DNA of 64,000 nucleotides, taken from NCBI GenBank assembly GCA_041396125.1, contig JAWKZG010000015.1, positions 1 to 64,000 on the forward strand, given 5' to 3'. The stretch comes from JAWKZG01 sp041396125. Its GTDB lineage: Bacteria; Pseudomonadota; Gammaproteobacteria; Competibacterales; Competibacteraceae. Of this stretch, positions 5,941 to 14,942 are shown in pieces. The translations under genes and the position numbers were made by a program. Position 1 is the stretch's first letter, and each line of letters starts with the position of its first letter. The notes beneath the pieces are model-generated. The model was given only the letters and a program-made list of their open reading frames with translations, searched no databases and had not been told where the DNA came from.

Positions 5941-8594
5941 GGTTTCCCATCACGTGCTATCCTTCTTAGGCCCATTGATCGGTTATAGACGTACTCATAC
6001 TGGTCACTTGATGTAGCCCATTGATCGACCAGCACTGGCGACATCTCCAAAAAATATCGTTTGATCGTTATATCCTTTGGATCAGGACTATCCTGAAGAT
6101 CTTTTTGCCAGCTACTTGGTACAGGAATACCATTGAGATTTAGTTCTTCCTGCCATTGCCAGTCGTCAAGTTCATCAAACTGGGTACCGTCCAAAAAGCA
6201 CTGTTTACCGTGGTGGCGCTGAAATACGAACACCATCAGATTCATTTCACCGTCCCGAGTCATCGCTGCTGCGTGTTCTTCGTCATCCGGGAAATTCAGA
6301 GCTTGTTTAGCAAGCCACTGACCAGAGTAATACTTACCGTCTAAGGCTTCTGAAAATTGCTGGTATTCTTGCTGAATATCAATGGGTTCATCTGGCCATG
6401 CATCTTCTTGATAAACTTTTTTTATCCAGTCGCGAAATGCCAGAGGAAAAACCGCCTTTTTCTCACGTTCAAGCAACCGGTGCGTTCGCCACAGAACACG
6501 ACGATTAAGCAGTATTTTGCGCTCGGTTTTTGCGCCATATAACACTGCATGTAAACCATAATCGTCGCTGTCAGGTACCAACACCGTACATTGTGTTGTC
6601 TCCCCCAGAGGTCGGGGGCGAGCGTGTCGATGTAAACGACCCAGGCGCTGAAACAGCAAATCGACAGGGCATATTTGCGTAACCAGCCAATCGAAATCCA
6701 AGTCAAGGCTTTGCTCAACGACTTGAGTTGCTACCAGAATGCGACCTCCTGGCGCAGCGCTTTTGCCGTAGTTACACAACACTTGCGATTCAATGTTTTG
6801 GCGATCCTTGAACCGAAAACGAGCATGGAATATGTCAAGTGATATAGATAGATTTCGTGCGTGTAATTCTGTTGCTAAACGTTGCCAGAGGATTTGCGCA
6901 TCGTTGACCAAATTACAGACGATGGCTACTTTGCCGCCTTTCTTGGCGGCTTCAATAATCTGTTCAATAAGATTTTCGTCAGGCAATAAATCTTTGCTAG
7001 TTGCCAGCTTGAACTGAACTGTACGAACTGATGGTGTCGGTGCACTGCCCATGTCCAAACATGTGGGCATATTGCCAGCGTGCAGAACTTGTGGGTAAGC
7101 CTCCGATACTTCCGGTGAAGCCCCACTTTGCCAAGCATTTAACAAGCGTTCTTTAATCGCTTCTGGCAAGGTAGCCGATAGCAAGACAACGCTACCGCCT
7201 GCTTTGGATTGCTCCTTCAATAGCATCGTCAACAGTCCGTACATATACCAGTCATATGCATGGATTTCATCAATTATTAATACGCTTTTACGTACACCGA
7301 GAGTACGAACAAAGTTGTGTCTGATCGGTAATACTGAAAGCAATACTTGGTCAATGGTGCAAATCCCAATCTGTCCCAAAAACACACGCTTTCGGCTCGC
7401 GGCAAGCCATTCGCTGCACTGACTCAATGCCTCTTCTCTACCTTGTGCTGTCCGTTGTCGAGCCGTTGCTTTGAGCTGTTCAAAATCCTGATTAAAACGC
7501 GCCTTGCCGTGCGCTAATACAATATCTTGAACCGTGTCGGTAAAAAGGCTGGGGCCAATACCATTCTGTATAAAACGGTTCAGCATGGCGTTGCTGGTGG
7601 CTTGAGTTGGCAGAGCGAAAATAAGACTATCTGCAAAACCTTTGGCGAGTAGATGCGATGCGTAAGCCAGTGCTGCTTCGGTTTTGCCAGAACCAGTAGG
7701 TGCTTCAATGAGGGTAAGGCCTGGTTCGACTGGTATCTGATCGACTAGAGTCTGTACGCCGCGTGGCGTTAGATTTGGGAATATCCTCATTCCACCTTGC
7801 ACAAGCGCTGGCCGATAAATGCCGAAATCGCGTAAGGCACGTTCTGCAATGTTGCGTCGTGATTTTAGATAATCCGCTAGATCATCAGTCTGCTCAGTCT
7901 CGTAACAAAAATATTCGCCGTGTTCACCTGTATTGGAGCCTATCCAGTCGGCTACGCTGCAAAATCCAGCTAATAGGCTGTGGTCTAAGTGTGGTGGTTC
8001 TTGGAGAGGATTGATACCGACCGGTTTTAGATAAAGATCGCGTAACGAATTTGTCCATGCGATTCTTGCTTGGCTGTCATGTTTTATAACATCTGGTGAT
8101 GCAAAACCGGTTGTCTTAACCTTTTTATCTGCAGTGCTGCCGTGATGACTGGCAACCGCTTTCATCCAGTCAATCGCATCATAATTATATTCATTGAAAC
8201 TATAATCTTGGCTTTCCTTCGTGAACCAGACATATCCAGCAGCACCATGATTGAATTGCTCATCAAGGTTATGCTGTTTTTCAAAATCGGGTTGCAGATG
8301 TCGAGCAGCATGCGGTGCTTTCCACTGAAAGCGTACGTCAAACTTGCCAAGATCGTGCAGGCCAATGAAAAAGAGAAGCCAGGCACGTAATGGCTCAAAA
8401 TCAAGATTTGCCGCTCGAACTAATAAATCTCGCAGAGCTCGGTCTTTTTGTAGCCAGCAATCAGCCACCGCCGCCACATCCAAAGAGTGATAAACCAAAA
8501 GATGCCACTGGGGGCCGTCCTCGTTGTCGGGCCGGGCCTTGCCCCAGCAACGAAAACAAAACGTTGATCCATGCAGATCATCTCCATAGAACAT
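5931..8594 (-). CDS. cas3: Type I-E nuclease-helicase Cas3
   Basis: An 887-aa Cas3 that degrades target DNA recruited by Cascade. The N-terminal HD nuclease shows H36, H80-D81 in LHDLGKFD, H116 in HGAAG, and H150-H151 in ASHHGS. The SF2 helicase part shows Walker A GSGKT at 301-305, DEIH at 442-445, the LLSATLP motif, and the arginine-finger motif QRLGRLHRH near 640. All catalytic motifs are intact and length is normal. The ATG at 8592-8594 has no clear ribosome-binding site, but a stop lies four codons upstream in frame, so no earlier start is possible. Its stop is 4 bp from the end of the mini-CRISPR. It has its own upstream region, which holds a CRP-type site. Confidence 0.97.
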   Translation of the reverse strand: MFYGDDLHGSTFCFRCWGKARPDNEDGPQWHLLVYHSLDVAAVADCWLQKDRALRDLLVRAANLDFEPLRAWLLFFIGLHDLGKFDVRFQWKAPHAARHLQPDFEKQHNLDEQFNHGAAGYVWFTKESQDYSFNEYNYDAIDWMKAVASHHGSTADKKVKTTGFASPDVIKHDSQARIAWTNSLRDLYLKPVGINPLQEPPHLDHSLLAGFCSVADWIGSNTGEHGEYFCYETEQTDDLADYLKSRRNIAERALRDFGIYRPALVQGGMRIFPNLTPRGVQTLVDQIPVEPGLTLIEAPTGSGKTEAALAYASHLLAKGFADSLIFALPTQATSNAMLNRFIQNGIGPSLFTDTVQDIVLAHGKARFNQDFEQLKATARQRTAQGREEALSQCSEWLAASRKRVFLGQIGICTIDQVLLSVLPIRHNFVRTLGVRKSVLIIDEIHAYDWYMYGLLTMLLKEQSKAGGSVVLLSATLPEAIKERLLNAWQSGASPEVSEAYPQVLHAGNMPTCLDMGSAPTPSVRTVQFKLATSKDLLPDENLIEQIIEAAKKGGKVAIVCNLVNDAQILWQRLATELHARNLSISLDIFHARFRFKDRQNIESQVLCNYGKSAAPGGRILVATQVVEQSLDLDFDWLVTQICPVDLLFQRLGRLHRHARPRPLGETTQCTVLVPDSDDYGLHAVLYGAKTERKILLNRRVLWRTHRLLEREKKAVFPLAFRDWIKKVYQEDAWPDEPIDIQQEYQQFSEALDGKYYSGQWLAKQALNFPDDEEHAAAMTRDGEMNLMVFVFQRHHGKQCFLDGTQFDELDDWQWQEELNLNGIPVPSSWQKDLQDSPDPKDITIKRYFLEMSPVLVDQWATSSDQYEYVYNRSMGLRRIARDGKPGG

Positions 8595-8773
8595 GAAACT
8601 GCAGCGTTACAGCTGAGCTGCAGGTACTGAAATTGCCGGTGCGGCAGGGTACAAGATGGCTGAAAACAGCCTGATTTAGTAGCGGGGGTGGCCTGGACAG
8701 TGTGAGCACAGTCTCAAAGCATAAGTGAACACTGAACAATCCCAAAGTATTGCTCAGTCGATTTCGGTCAGTC

Positions 8774-8789
8774 TGTGATGTTCATCACA
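8774..8789. promoter_or_regulatory. Perfect CRP/Vfr-type site between cas3 and the spy-like gene
   Basis: TGTGATGTTCATCACA is a TGTGA-N6-TCACA palindrome, the full cAMP-receptor-protein consensus. It lies 180 bp upstream of cas3 (minus) and 124 bp upstream of the spy-like gene (plus), so it could act on either. The rest of the 8595-8912 gap holds no gene that I can see; AT-rich sequence at 8790-8802 just downstream on the plus strand could supply a -10. Confidence 0.6.
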
Positions 8790-8912
8790 AAATTATAAAT
8801 TTTCCCTGTTACATCTAGAAACACTTTGTTACTACTCCTGAAAAGCTTTCGTTGGCTCTGTCGCCTTAATCTATCTCCACCTTGTTCAACAACAGATGAC
8901 GGAGATGATGAA

Positions 8913-9397
8913 ATGAAAACAGGAACTAAAGTCGTTTTAGGTTTTTTGCTGGTGTAGGTATGGCGACTGCCGTGACGGTTACCGCTGCCAATAAAGCCTT
9001 TGGCGAGCATGGCTTTCATGGCGAACGGATGATAAATCGGGTTGAGCAGAAGCTTGATCTGGATCAGACGCAGTCCGAGCAATTGCAGCAGTTGATCAGC
9101 AAAGTGCAGACCATGCGCGAAACGTGGCGCGAGCAGCGCGATGAGAACATGGCGATGGTGCGTGATCTGATCGCCGAACCGACCCTTGATCAGCAACAGG
9201 TACTGGCGCTGGTCGAAAGCAAAACGGATGAAATCAAGGCGCAAGCGCCTGAGGTTATTGCCGCTGTAGCTGCATTTTCCGACAGCCTGAGCGCCGAGCA
9301 GAAACAGGAAGTGCTGGATATGATGGAGCGCCGCATGGAACATCGGAAGGGAGACCGGAAAGGCCACCGGATGGGACATCATTCTGATCGGCACTAG
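8913..9397 (+). pseudogene. Spy/CpxP-like periplasmic LTXXQ protein, frameshifted in the signal peptide
   Basis: Small periplasmic helical protein of the Spy/CpxP type, usually a chaperone or stress sensor. The start ATG at 8913 with GGAG 8 nt upstream gives MKTGTKVVLGF and then hits a stop at 8955. The frame from 8960 continues MATAVTVTAANKAFGEHGF and the helical body. One extra T in the T6 run at 8942-8947 would join them into a good signal peptide. The body has paired helices with LDLDQTQSEQLQQL and LSAEQKQEVLDMM, typical LTXXQ repeats, and a His-rich tail that could bind metal. It precedes a related gene and a two-component system. I think this is a sequencing error rather than a dead gene. 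Confidence 0.7.
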
Positions 9398-9461
9398 TCT
9401 TAATGTTTAGCAGCCTTGCTCTCCCGTCATGGGAGAGCCCTTTTAAGAAGGAGATAAATTG

Positions 9462-10241
9462 ATGATATTGGCAAGTCATAGGCATGCGGCTCAATGGATG
9501 GGTGCAGGAACCAGTGTGTCCCGTGAGACGGGCGGCTGGTTGCGCTGGCCCCGCTTTAAAACGCGCTGGCATAAAGCCAAAACAGCGACAGTCCGACAGC
9601 AGGCGACACCGGTAGCGCAGCCCTCTGAGCCTGTCGATACGTCGGCAGTTCCCGCTGCGCAAACTGACTATCGTGGCCCGATTATCAGCATGCCTGCTAC
9701 CAGCCAGCAGTCGTTGGCACCATTTTCCCTGCCCGCTATGCTGGCAAGCGCGGCTGCCTCTGCGACGGGTTCCGGCGCTGAAGCCGATGCAGGCAGCCCT
9801 GCCGCTGATTCGGATAACGACCAGCCAGGCTGTCGCCGCAGACGGCTGCGGTTTTTTCATTGGCGTAAGCGTTCCAGTAAGCCGCCCCGTGCTGAGCGTT
9901 TGCCGCGACATCTGCGTCGGGTCGCCAAACGCTTGCAACTGGATGCGCAACAACGCCAGCAATTAGTCGAGCTGGTCGGTCAGTTACGTGCCTTGCGGGG
10001 CGAATTTGTCCAGCGTGGCAATGCGGAAACGCAACAGTGGATGGACTTGCTGAGCAGCGAGCGCTTCGACAGCGAAGCTGCCATGCAATTGATGCGCGGA
10101 CACGGTCGCTGGTGGGAGGAAAAGCTGGCGGAGCTGATCATGCAATATGCCGCCCTGCACGACAGCTTGCAGGCCGAACAGCGCGAGCGGCTGATACAGG
10201 GACTGAGCCGGATGCTGCAACCGAAACGGCGGCGGTTTTGA
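9462..10241 (+). CDS. LTXXQ-domain-like protein next to the two-component system
   Basis: A protein of about 259 aa with a low-complexity Ala/Pro/Ser-rich N-terminal half and a basic stretch CRRRRLRFFHWRKR in the middle. Its C-terminal helical domain (about 145-255) contains LQLDAQQRQQLVELVGQL and LQAEQRERLIQGLSRM, the same spacing as the Spy-like protein before it. No clear signal peptide is visible. AAGGAG precedes the start; the ATG at 9459 is equally possible. Co-orientation with the preceding Spy-like gene and the following regulator and kinase suggests one envelope-stress operon. The C-terminal relation to Spy/CpxP is seen as a pattern; function is inferred. Confidence 0.6.
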   Translation: MILASHRHAAQWMGAGTSVSRETGGWLRWPRFKTRWHKAKTATVRQQATPVAQPSEPVDTSAVPAAQTDYRGPIISMPATSQQSLAPFSLPAMLASAAASATGSGAEADAGSPAADSDNDQPGCRRRRLRFFHWRKRSSKPPRAERLPRHLRRVAKRLQLDAQQRQQLVELVGQLRALRGEFVQRGNAETQQWMDLLSSERFDSEAAMQLMRGHGRWWEEKLAELIMQYAALHDSLQAEQRERLIQGLSRMLQPKRRRF

Positions 10242-10300
10242 TTGCTGCGTTTGCGCCTGAGTCGCATAATCCGGTGCTGTTCAACACGCACGTTTAGACT

Positions 10301-10990
10301 ATGCACCGGATTTTGATTATTGACGACGACGAGCGGCTGGCCGGGCCGCTGGCGGATTATCTGCGCCGCTACGATATGGAACTGACCAGCGCCACTCACC
10401 CTGATGAGGGACTGGCCCTGCTGCGTGAACACACGCACGAGCAGGCTTTCGAGCTGGTTATTCTGGATGTGATGCTGCCGGATCGGGACGGTTTTCAAGT
10501 CTGCCGCGAAATCCGTCGCGACAGCGATATCCCGATTATCATGCTGACCGCGCGCGGTGAGGTGATGGACCGGATCGTCGGGCTGGAACTGGGCGCGGAC
10601 GACTATCTGCCCAAGCCTTTCGAGCCGCGTGAACTGGTCGCCCGTATCCAGAATATTTTCAAACGCAGCCAGAGCACGGGACATGAGCGTGATGTGCTGC
10701 GTTTTGAGGGGCTCGAACTGGATCTGACACAGCGTCAGGTGCAAGTGCAGGGCAAACCGGTCGAATTGACCAGCATGGAATATCAACTGCTGGAACTGCT
10801 GGCGCGTAATGCCGGCAAGAATTTCAGTCGCGATGAAATACTCAATCAGCTCAAGGGCGTCGATGCAGAAGAGATTTTCACCCGCTCGGTGGATATTTTA
10901 ATCAGTCGTCTGCGGCAAAAACTCAAACCCACGCAATACATCAAAACAGTCTGGGGCTCCGGCTACTGTTTTGTCGCTCCGCGCCGCTGA
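10301..10990 (+). CDS. OmpR/CpxR-family response regulator
   Basis: A 229-aa DNA-binding response regulator. The receiver domain (1-120) has the acidic pocket IIDDDER, the phospho-acceptor Asp in LVILDVMLPDRDG (about residue 55), and Lys in YLPKPFEPREL. The C-terminal winged helix (about 130-227) carries ELTSMEYQLLELLARNAG and RSVDILISRLRQKL, then the recognition end VWGSGYCFV. The kinase gene follows after 9 bp. The LTXXQ-type proteins upstream make a CpxR-like envelope-stress role likely, since Cpx systems control such proteins; the DNA target is not visible. Family call is firm, pathway is inference. Confidence 0.92.
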   Translation: MHRILIIDDDERLAGPLADYLRRYDMELTSATHPDEGLALLREHTHEQAFELVILDVMLPDRDGFQVCREIRRDSDIPIIMLTARGEVMDRIVGLELGADDYLPKPFEPRELVARIQNIFKRSQSTGHERDVLRFEGLELDLTQRQVQVQGKPVELTSMEYQLLELLARNAGKNFSRDEILNQLKGVDAEEIFTRSVDILISRLRQKLKPTQYIKTVWGSGYCFVAPRR

Positions 10991-10999
10991 CAAATCAAC

Positions 11000-12369
11000 A
11001 TGACTGCTTCTGCCAACACCCCGACACGCCGCAACTGGCTGGCCCGTCTGCGTTACTCGCTGTCGGCCCGGTTGCTGGCGTTTTTGTCGTCATTGCAATC
11101 GTGTTGGTGCTGATCCTGAGTACAGCCTTCGGACTGGCATTTCAGCGCCAGTTTCGTGACAGTATTCAACCGCATATCGTGCAGTATCTGGAATATGTGC
11201 TGCGCGATATCGGTGATCCGCCTTCGCTGGAGCGCGCCCAGGCTTTGGCGCAACGCCTGCCTATCGAGATTTATCTGCGCGGACCGGGCGGAGACTGGTC
11301 ATCCAGTCCACGGCCGCTGGATCTGAGCCGCTTTCATGACTGGCATGCGCGCCAGCAACGCCCCTGGATTCGTGGCAAGGTACGGATCGCCGATGATGAA
11401 CGTGGCCGTTTCCTGATCCATGTCCGCAATGGCGATAGTGATATCTATCTGGTTTCACAGGGGCGTGACAAGCGCCGTCACGGCGGGACCTGGGTTGGGG
11501 CGGGCGCGATCTCAGTCCTGCTGTTGCTGCTGCTGCTGTGCTACTGGGTGATCCGGCGGCTGTTCCAGCCGATTGCCATCATTCAGGACGGCGTGCGGCA
11601 TATTGCAGCCGGCGATCTGGCCCATCGGGTGCAGATCAAGCGACGCGATGAACTGGGCGATCTGGCCGCCAGTATCAACAGTATGGCGGGTGAGCTGGAA
11701 AAAATGCTGGAGGCCAAACGGCAGTTGCTGCTGGCTATCAGTCATGAACTGCGTTCGCCGCTGACACGGGCCAAAGTCAATACGGCGTTACTGGAGCAAA
11801 GTAGCGCCCGTAGTGCGCTGGAGCAGGATCTCAAGGAAATGGAGGTGTTACTAGGGGAGTTGCTCGAATCAGAGCGGCTAAGCGGTCGCCACAGCGTGCT
11901 TAATCTGCAACCGGTAGCGGTGAACGCTCTGCTGGATGAGGTTATCAGCGAGCACTTTAGCCACAGTCAACTGACTGTCGGGCACTGCGAGGAGGATTTA
12001 TATCTCCTGCTGGACCCGGTGCGGATCAAACTATTGCTGAAAAACCTGCTCGATAATGCGTTGCGTTACAGTCCGCCTGAGCTGCCACCCAGTCTGAAGT
12101 GTCAGTTTGATGGCAAAGAGCTGCAGTTGCTGATACAGGACCAGGGCCCCGGCATTGCGCCAGAGCATCTGCCGCATCTGACCGATCCTTTTTACCGGGT
12201 CGATCCGGCCCGCCAGCGCAAGACCGGCGGTTACGGGCTGGGTCTGTATCTGTGCCGGGTCATTGCCCAGGCGCACGGCGGCACGCTAACTATCGACAGT
12301 ACGCCAGGGCAGGGCACGCGTGTCACCGTCACGCTGCCGGTCGGCAACAATGAATCAGAAGCTGTTTAG
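11000..12369 (+). pseudogene. Sensor histidine kinase (CpxA-like), frameshifted near its N-terminus
   Basis: Membrane sensor kinase partner of the preceding regulator. The ATG at 11000 starts a short N-terminus, RRNWLARLRYSLSARLLAF, which runs into a stop. The rest reads from the next frame: a first membrane helix around LVLILSTAFGLAF, a periplasmic loop, a second helix around VLLLLLLLCYWVIRRLF, HAMP, the H-box ISHELRSPLTRAKVN, N-box NLLDNALRYSPP, and G-boxes DQGPGIAP and GYGLGLYLC. One extra T in the T5 run at 11081-11085 restores a single protein of about 456 aa. All kinase motifs are present, so I regard it as functional with a sequencing indel. Confidence 0.8.
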
Positions 12370-12397
12370 TGGGCTGCTTTTTGTTTTTCACCACTGG

Positions 12398-12417
12398 ATT
12401 CCCGCCTGCGCGGGAAT
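12398..12417. repeat. dRS3-like palindromic repeat, copy 1
   Basis: ATTCCC and GGGAAT flank eight bases (GCCTGCGC), matching the ATTCCC-N8-GGGAAT form known as dRS3 in Neisseria and seen widely in Proteobacteria. It lies between the kinase gene and the convergent ATP-grasp gene. Related copies lie at 20229 and 20414. Confidence 0.7.
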
Positions 12418-12450
12418 GACGAGGGTGAACGCGGGAATAGTGTGTTCGGT

Positions 12451-13710
12451 TTAGGCCAGTGCAGCCCGCCATAAAGGAGCGACAACAATATTCAGCTTGC
12501 TGTGGGCTTCTCTGAGGGCGGCTTCAGTCTGGGCGGGACTGGGTGCGTGGGCGAAAATAAAACCCAGATAACTGCTGCCTTCCGGCAGGGGCACCAGTTC
12601 GTAGCCTTCGCGTACTGACAGCACGATATCCTCGATATAGGCCACCCGTCGCGCTGCGCTCAGACCCTCGATCCGGCGCAGAATGCCGGCTTGCGGGATC
12701 GGAATCATCAATACGCCTGCGCCGCCTTTTGCGGACTGTAAATCCAGCGGCTGGCCACTGGCCTGGGCCAGTACCAGTTCTTCCAGACTGTAGCCAGTGC
12801 CGAACTGCAGCAGGCGTGCGCAGAGTCCGCCGATGGTGCGGGCCGCCACCTCCAGCAGCCATACCCCCGCCGCGTTAATCCGGCATTCAGCATGCACCGG
12901 GCCATGCCGCAGCCCATAGGCGCGGCAGGCAGCGGCAATCTGTTGCTGCAATGCGGTCTGGATCGATATGGGAAGGCGAGTCGGGGTAATGTAATAAGTC
13001 TCTTCGAAAAACGGCCCGTCCAGCGGATCGGGTTTGTCGAAAATCGTCAGAATTTGCAGTTCATCAGCGTGCAGTAAGCCCTCGACAGCGACCTCCTGGC
13101 CGGGGATAAAAGCCTCGACCAGAAGATGACTGCGCTCGAACGCATCGCTGACGCGGCGAAGAATGGCCTGGATACGGCTGGCCGCGTGTTGTAACTGGTC
13201 TGCATTATCGGCCCGGATGACACCCTGGCTGGCGGCCAGCGCCAGTGGTTTGAGCACACACGGATACGTCAGTTGCTGCAGTTGTGGTGGTAGCGGGTGA
13301 TTCAGATCAAGCAGCCGGTGCGCCGGCACCGACACACCTGCCTGAGCCAGACAGGTACGCGCCAGATCTTTGCGGCGGGCGATGCGCACCGCAGCGGGCG
13401 GGTTATAAGGCAGTCCCAGCTGTTGCGCGAGTGCGGCGGCAAGTTCGGTGCTGGCATCATCGGTGCCAATAACCGCTGCGAAAGGACGCACCTGATGTAC
13501 TGCGGTCAGTACGGCCAGCGCCTGTTGCTGCTGGTCAAAATCGATATGCAAACCCTGGGCGTAGGCGCTGATGATGGAATTGGCACTGTCGGACGCAATC
13601 AGTACGTCCATCTCCAACCGCTCGGCAGCGGCCAGAAACGGCCCGGTGCGATAGCTGGCATGGGGCGCAATAATCAGCGCCCGCGGGCGTTGCTCAGGGC
13701 TGTGTGTCAA
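12451..13710 (-). CDS. ATP-grasp domain protein (carboxylate ligase type)
   Basis: A protein of about 419 aa with the ATP-grasp fold, which joins a carboxylate to a nucleophile through an acyl-phosphate. Seen: an N-terminal Rossmann-like part (RALIIAPHASYRTGPFLAAAERL), the nucleotide-binding strand YPCVLKPLALAASQGV near residue 165, VEAFIPGQEVAVEGLL, and the metal-binding segment GPVHAECRIN with E then LLEVAARTIGG. The substrate is not recognisable; amino-acid ligases and biotin-carboxylase-like proteins share this core. The start is uncertain: a TTG at 13710 just after the neighbouring Fe-S carrier gene is my choice, and a TTG at 13746 would overlap that gene by 25 bp. Confidence 0.75.
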   Translation of the reverse strand: MTHSPEQRPRALIIAPHASYRTGPFLAAAERLEMDVLIASDSANSIISAYAQGLHIDFDQQQQALAVLTAVHQVRPFAAVIGTDDASTELAAALAQQLGLPYNPPAAVRIARRKDLARTCLAQAGVSVPAHRLLDLNHPLPPQLQQLTYPCVLKPLALAASQGVIRADNADQLQHAASRIQAILRRVSDAFERSHLLVEAFIPGQEVAVEGLLHADELQILTIFDKPDPLDGPFFEETYYITPTRLPISIQTALQQQIAAACRAYGLRHGPVHAECRINAAGVWLLEVAARTIGGLCARLLQFGTGYSLEELVLAQASGQPLDLQSAKGGAGVLMIPIPQAGILRRIEGLSAARRVAYIEDIVLSVREGYELVPLPEGSSYLGFIFAHAPSPAQTEAALREAHSKLNIVVAPLWRAALA

Positions 13711-13721
13711 TAAGCACCACG

Positions 13722-14150
13722 TCAGGATGCGCCGCAACCGGCACAACCACCGGAACCGCCCACGCTCTGGAACACATTTTTGAACACAAAGCTTTCGTTC
13801 AGGCCTTGCTGGGCAAAGTCGATGCTGCAGCCGCTCAGATAATTCAGGGCAATCGCATCCACCACCAGCTTGAAACCGTCACCGTGCAGAACGGTATCGA
13901 GCGGGGTGATGTCTTCGGCATAGGTCATGCTGTAGCTCATGCCGCCACAGCCGCCACCCATGACAAAAATGCGGATACCGCTGAACGGCTGATCGCTGGC
14001 TTGCATTAGTGCCCGAAACCGCTCGGCGGCAGTGGGACTGACGTCGATGTCTTCGCTGCTGATGTCGCGCACGAACGGTGGTATGTCGGCAGCAGCGCCC
14101 ATTTGATGGCTGACTTGTTGGCCGACTTGTTGAAATGATTCACTTGGCAT
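13722..14150 (-). CDS. A-type Fe-S cluster carrier (IscA/ErpA/HesB family)
   Basis: A 142-aa A-type carrier that passes Fe-S clusters to apoproteins. The conserved core DIDVSPTAAERFRALM, IRIFVMGGGCGGMSYSM and the Cys pair near the C-terminus (GGCAGCGAS) give the three conserved cysteines, with the last two in a CxxC arrangement. The N-terminal 35 residues are longer than in typical IscA. The ATG at 14148-14150 has GGAG upstream. It is divergent from yggX with a 91-bp gap, so the two may share a control region. The following ferredoxin supports an Fe-S or redox neighbourhood. Which of IscA, ErpA or a separate subgroup it belongs to cannot be settled by eye. Confidence 0.88.
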   Translation of the reverse strand: MPSESFQQVGQQVSHQMGAAADIPPFVRDISSEDIDVSPTAAERFRALMQASDQPFSGIRIFVMGGGCGGMSYSMTYAEDITPLDTVLHGDGFKLVVDAIALNYLSGCSIDFAQQGLNESFVFKNVFQSVGGSGGCAGCGAS

Positions 14151-14241
14151 GATCGAATTCTCCGTAATGGTTGACTATGATCTACTTTCTCGGCTAACAA
14201 TAAGACCATCGAATCAATGATAGTCTTATAGGATAGCCGCA

Positions 14242-14526
14242 ATGGCCCGTAAAGTTTTTTGCCTGGTACTGCAACACGAAGCCGAAGGGCTGGAACGTCC
14301 GCCTTATCCCGGTGAGATTGGACAACGTATTTACCAGAATATCTCCCGCGAGGGCTGGCAACAGTGGTTGCAGCGCCTGGCTGCCATCATGAACGAAAAC
14401 CGCCTCAGTACCGCCGACCCGAAAACCCTGGAAGTGATCGAACAGCATATGCTGGGGTTCCTGTTCGGCGAGGGCAATCTTGGCCAGTTGCCGGGCGGTT
14501 TTACGCCGCAGGGCAAAAGCAAGTAA
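14242..14526 (+). CDS. yggX: Probable Fe(2+)-trafficking / oxidative damage protection protein YggX
   Basis: A 94-aa protein with the family pattern: start MARKVFCLVLQHEAEGLE, then PPYPGEIGQRIYQNISREGWQQWL, NENRLSTADP and a C-terminal FLFGE. Cys7 is the conserved cysteine. In enteric bacteria YggX protects Fe-S clusters from oxidative damage, commonly downstream of mutY; here it faces the A-type carrier gene instead. Length and sequence are ordinary. Role is taken from the family. Confidence 0.93.
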   Translation: MARKVFCLVLQHEAEGLERPPYPGEIGQRIYQNISREGWQQWLQRLAAIMNENRLSTADPKTLEVIEQHMLGFLFGEGNLGQLPGGFTPQGKSK

Positions 14527-14578
14527 GCCGGTCGTATTACATCTGACCTGTTTTCGAACGGTATGACCCCAGAATTAT

Positions 14579-14920
14579 ATGACTTATGTTATCACCGCCG
14601 CCTGTATCGATATTAAAGACGGCAGTTGTGTCGATGTCTGTCCGGTCGACTGCATTTATCAAGGGCCAAGAATGCTGTATATCCAGCCGGATGAATGCAT
14701 CGATTGTGGTGTCTGCGAGCCCAGTTGTCCGGTCGAGGCCATTTTCAGCGAGGTCGATCTACCGGCTGAGCTGGACGATTATCTGACGATCAATCGGGAA
14801 TTTTTCGAACCGGCTGTGAGTGCGCTGGGATCACCGGAAGGTGCCGCGGCAGCAGGGCCGCAAGCGCTGGATCATCCTCGTGTGGCGGCCAGTCCGCGTC
14901 GTGTCCCCGAGCCAGAATAA
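14579..14920 (+). CDS. 7Fe-type ferredoxin (FdxA-like)
   Basis: A 113-aa ferredoxin. The first cluster region has CIDIKDGSCVDVCPVDC, missing the regular CxxCxxC spacing as in 3Fe-4S/4Fe-4S ferredoxins, and the second has CIDCGVCEPSCPVEAIF, a standard 4Fe-4S motif. The C-terminal tail after residue 75 is Ala/Pro-rich and probably disordered. It carries electrons at low potential in the cytoplasm. It lies 52 bp after yggX on the same strand and may share its transcript. The pattern resembles FdxA of Azotobacter and relatives; the partner enzyme is unknown. Confidence 0.92.
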   Translation: MTYVITAACIDIKDGSCVDVCPVDCIYQGPRMLYIQPDECIDCGVCEPSCPVEAIFSEVDLPAELDDYLTINREFFEPAVSALGSPEGAAAAGPQALDHPRVAASPRRVPEPE

Positions 14921-14942
14921 AAGCACTTAATGGGTAAGCTGT

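Noticed and set aside
5928..5990. Third CRISPR repeat 61 bp after repeat 2
   Set aside because: The expected position 5960-5988 lies in cas3 coding sequence and shows no GGGGATG core or hairpin. The unit has two repeats only.
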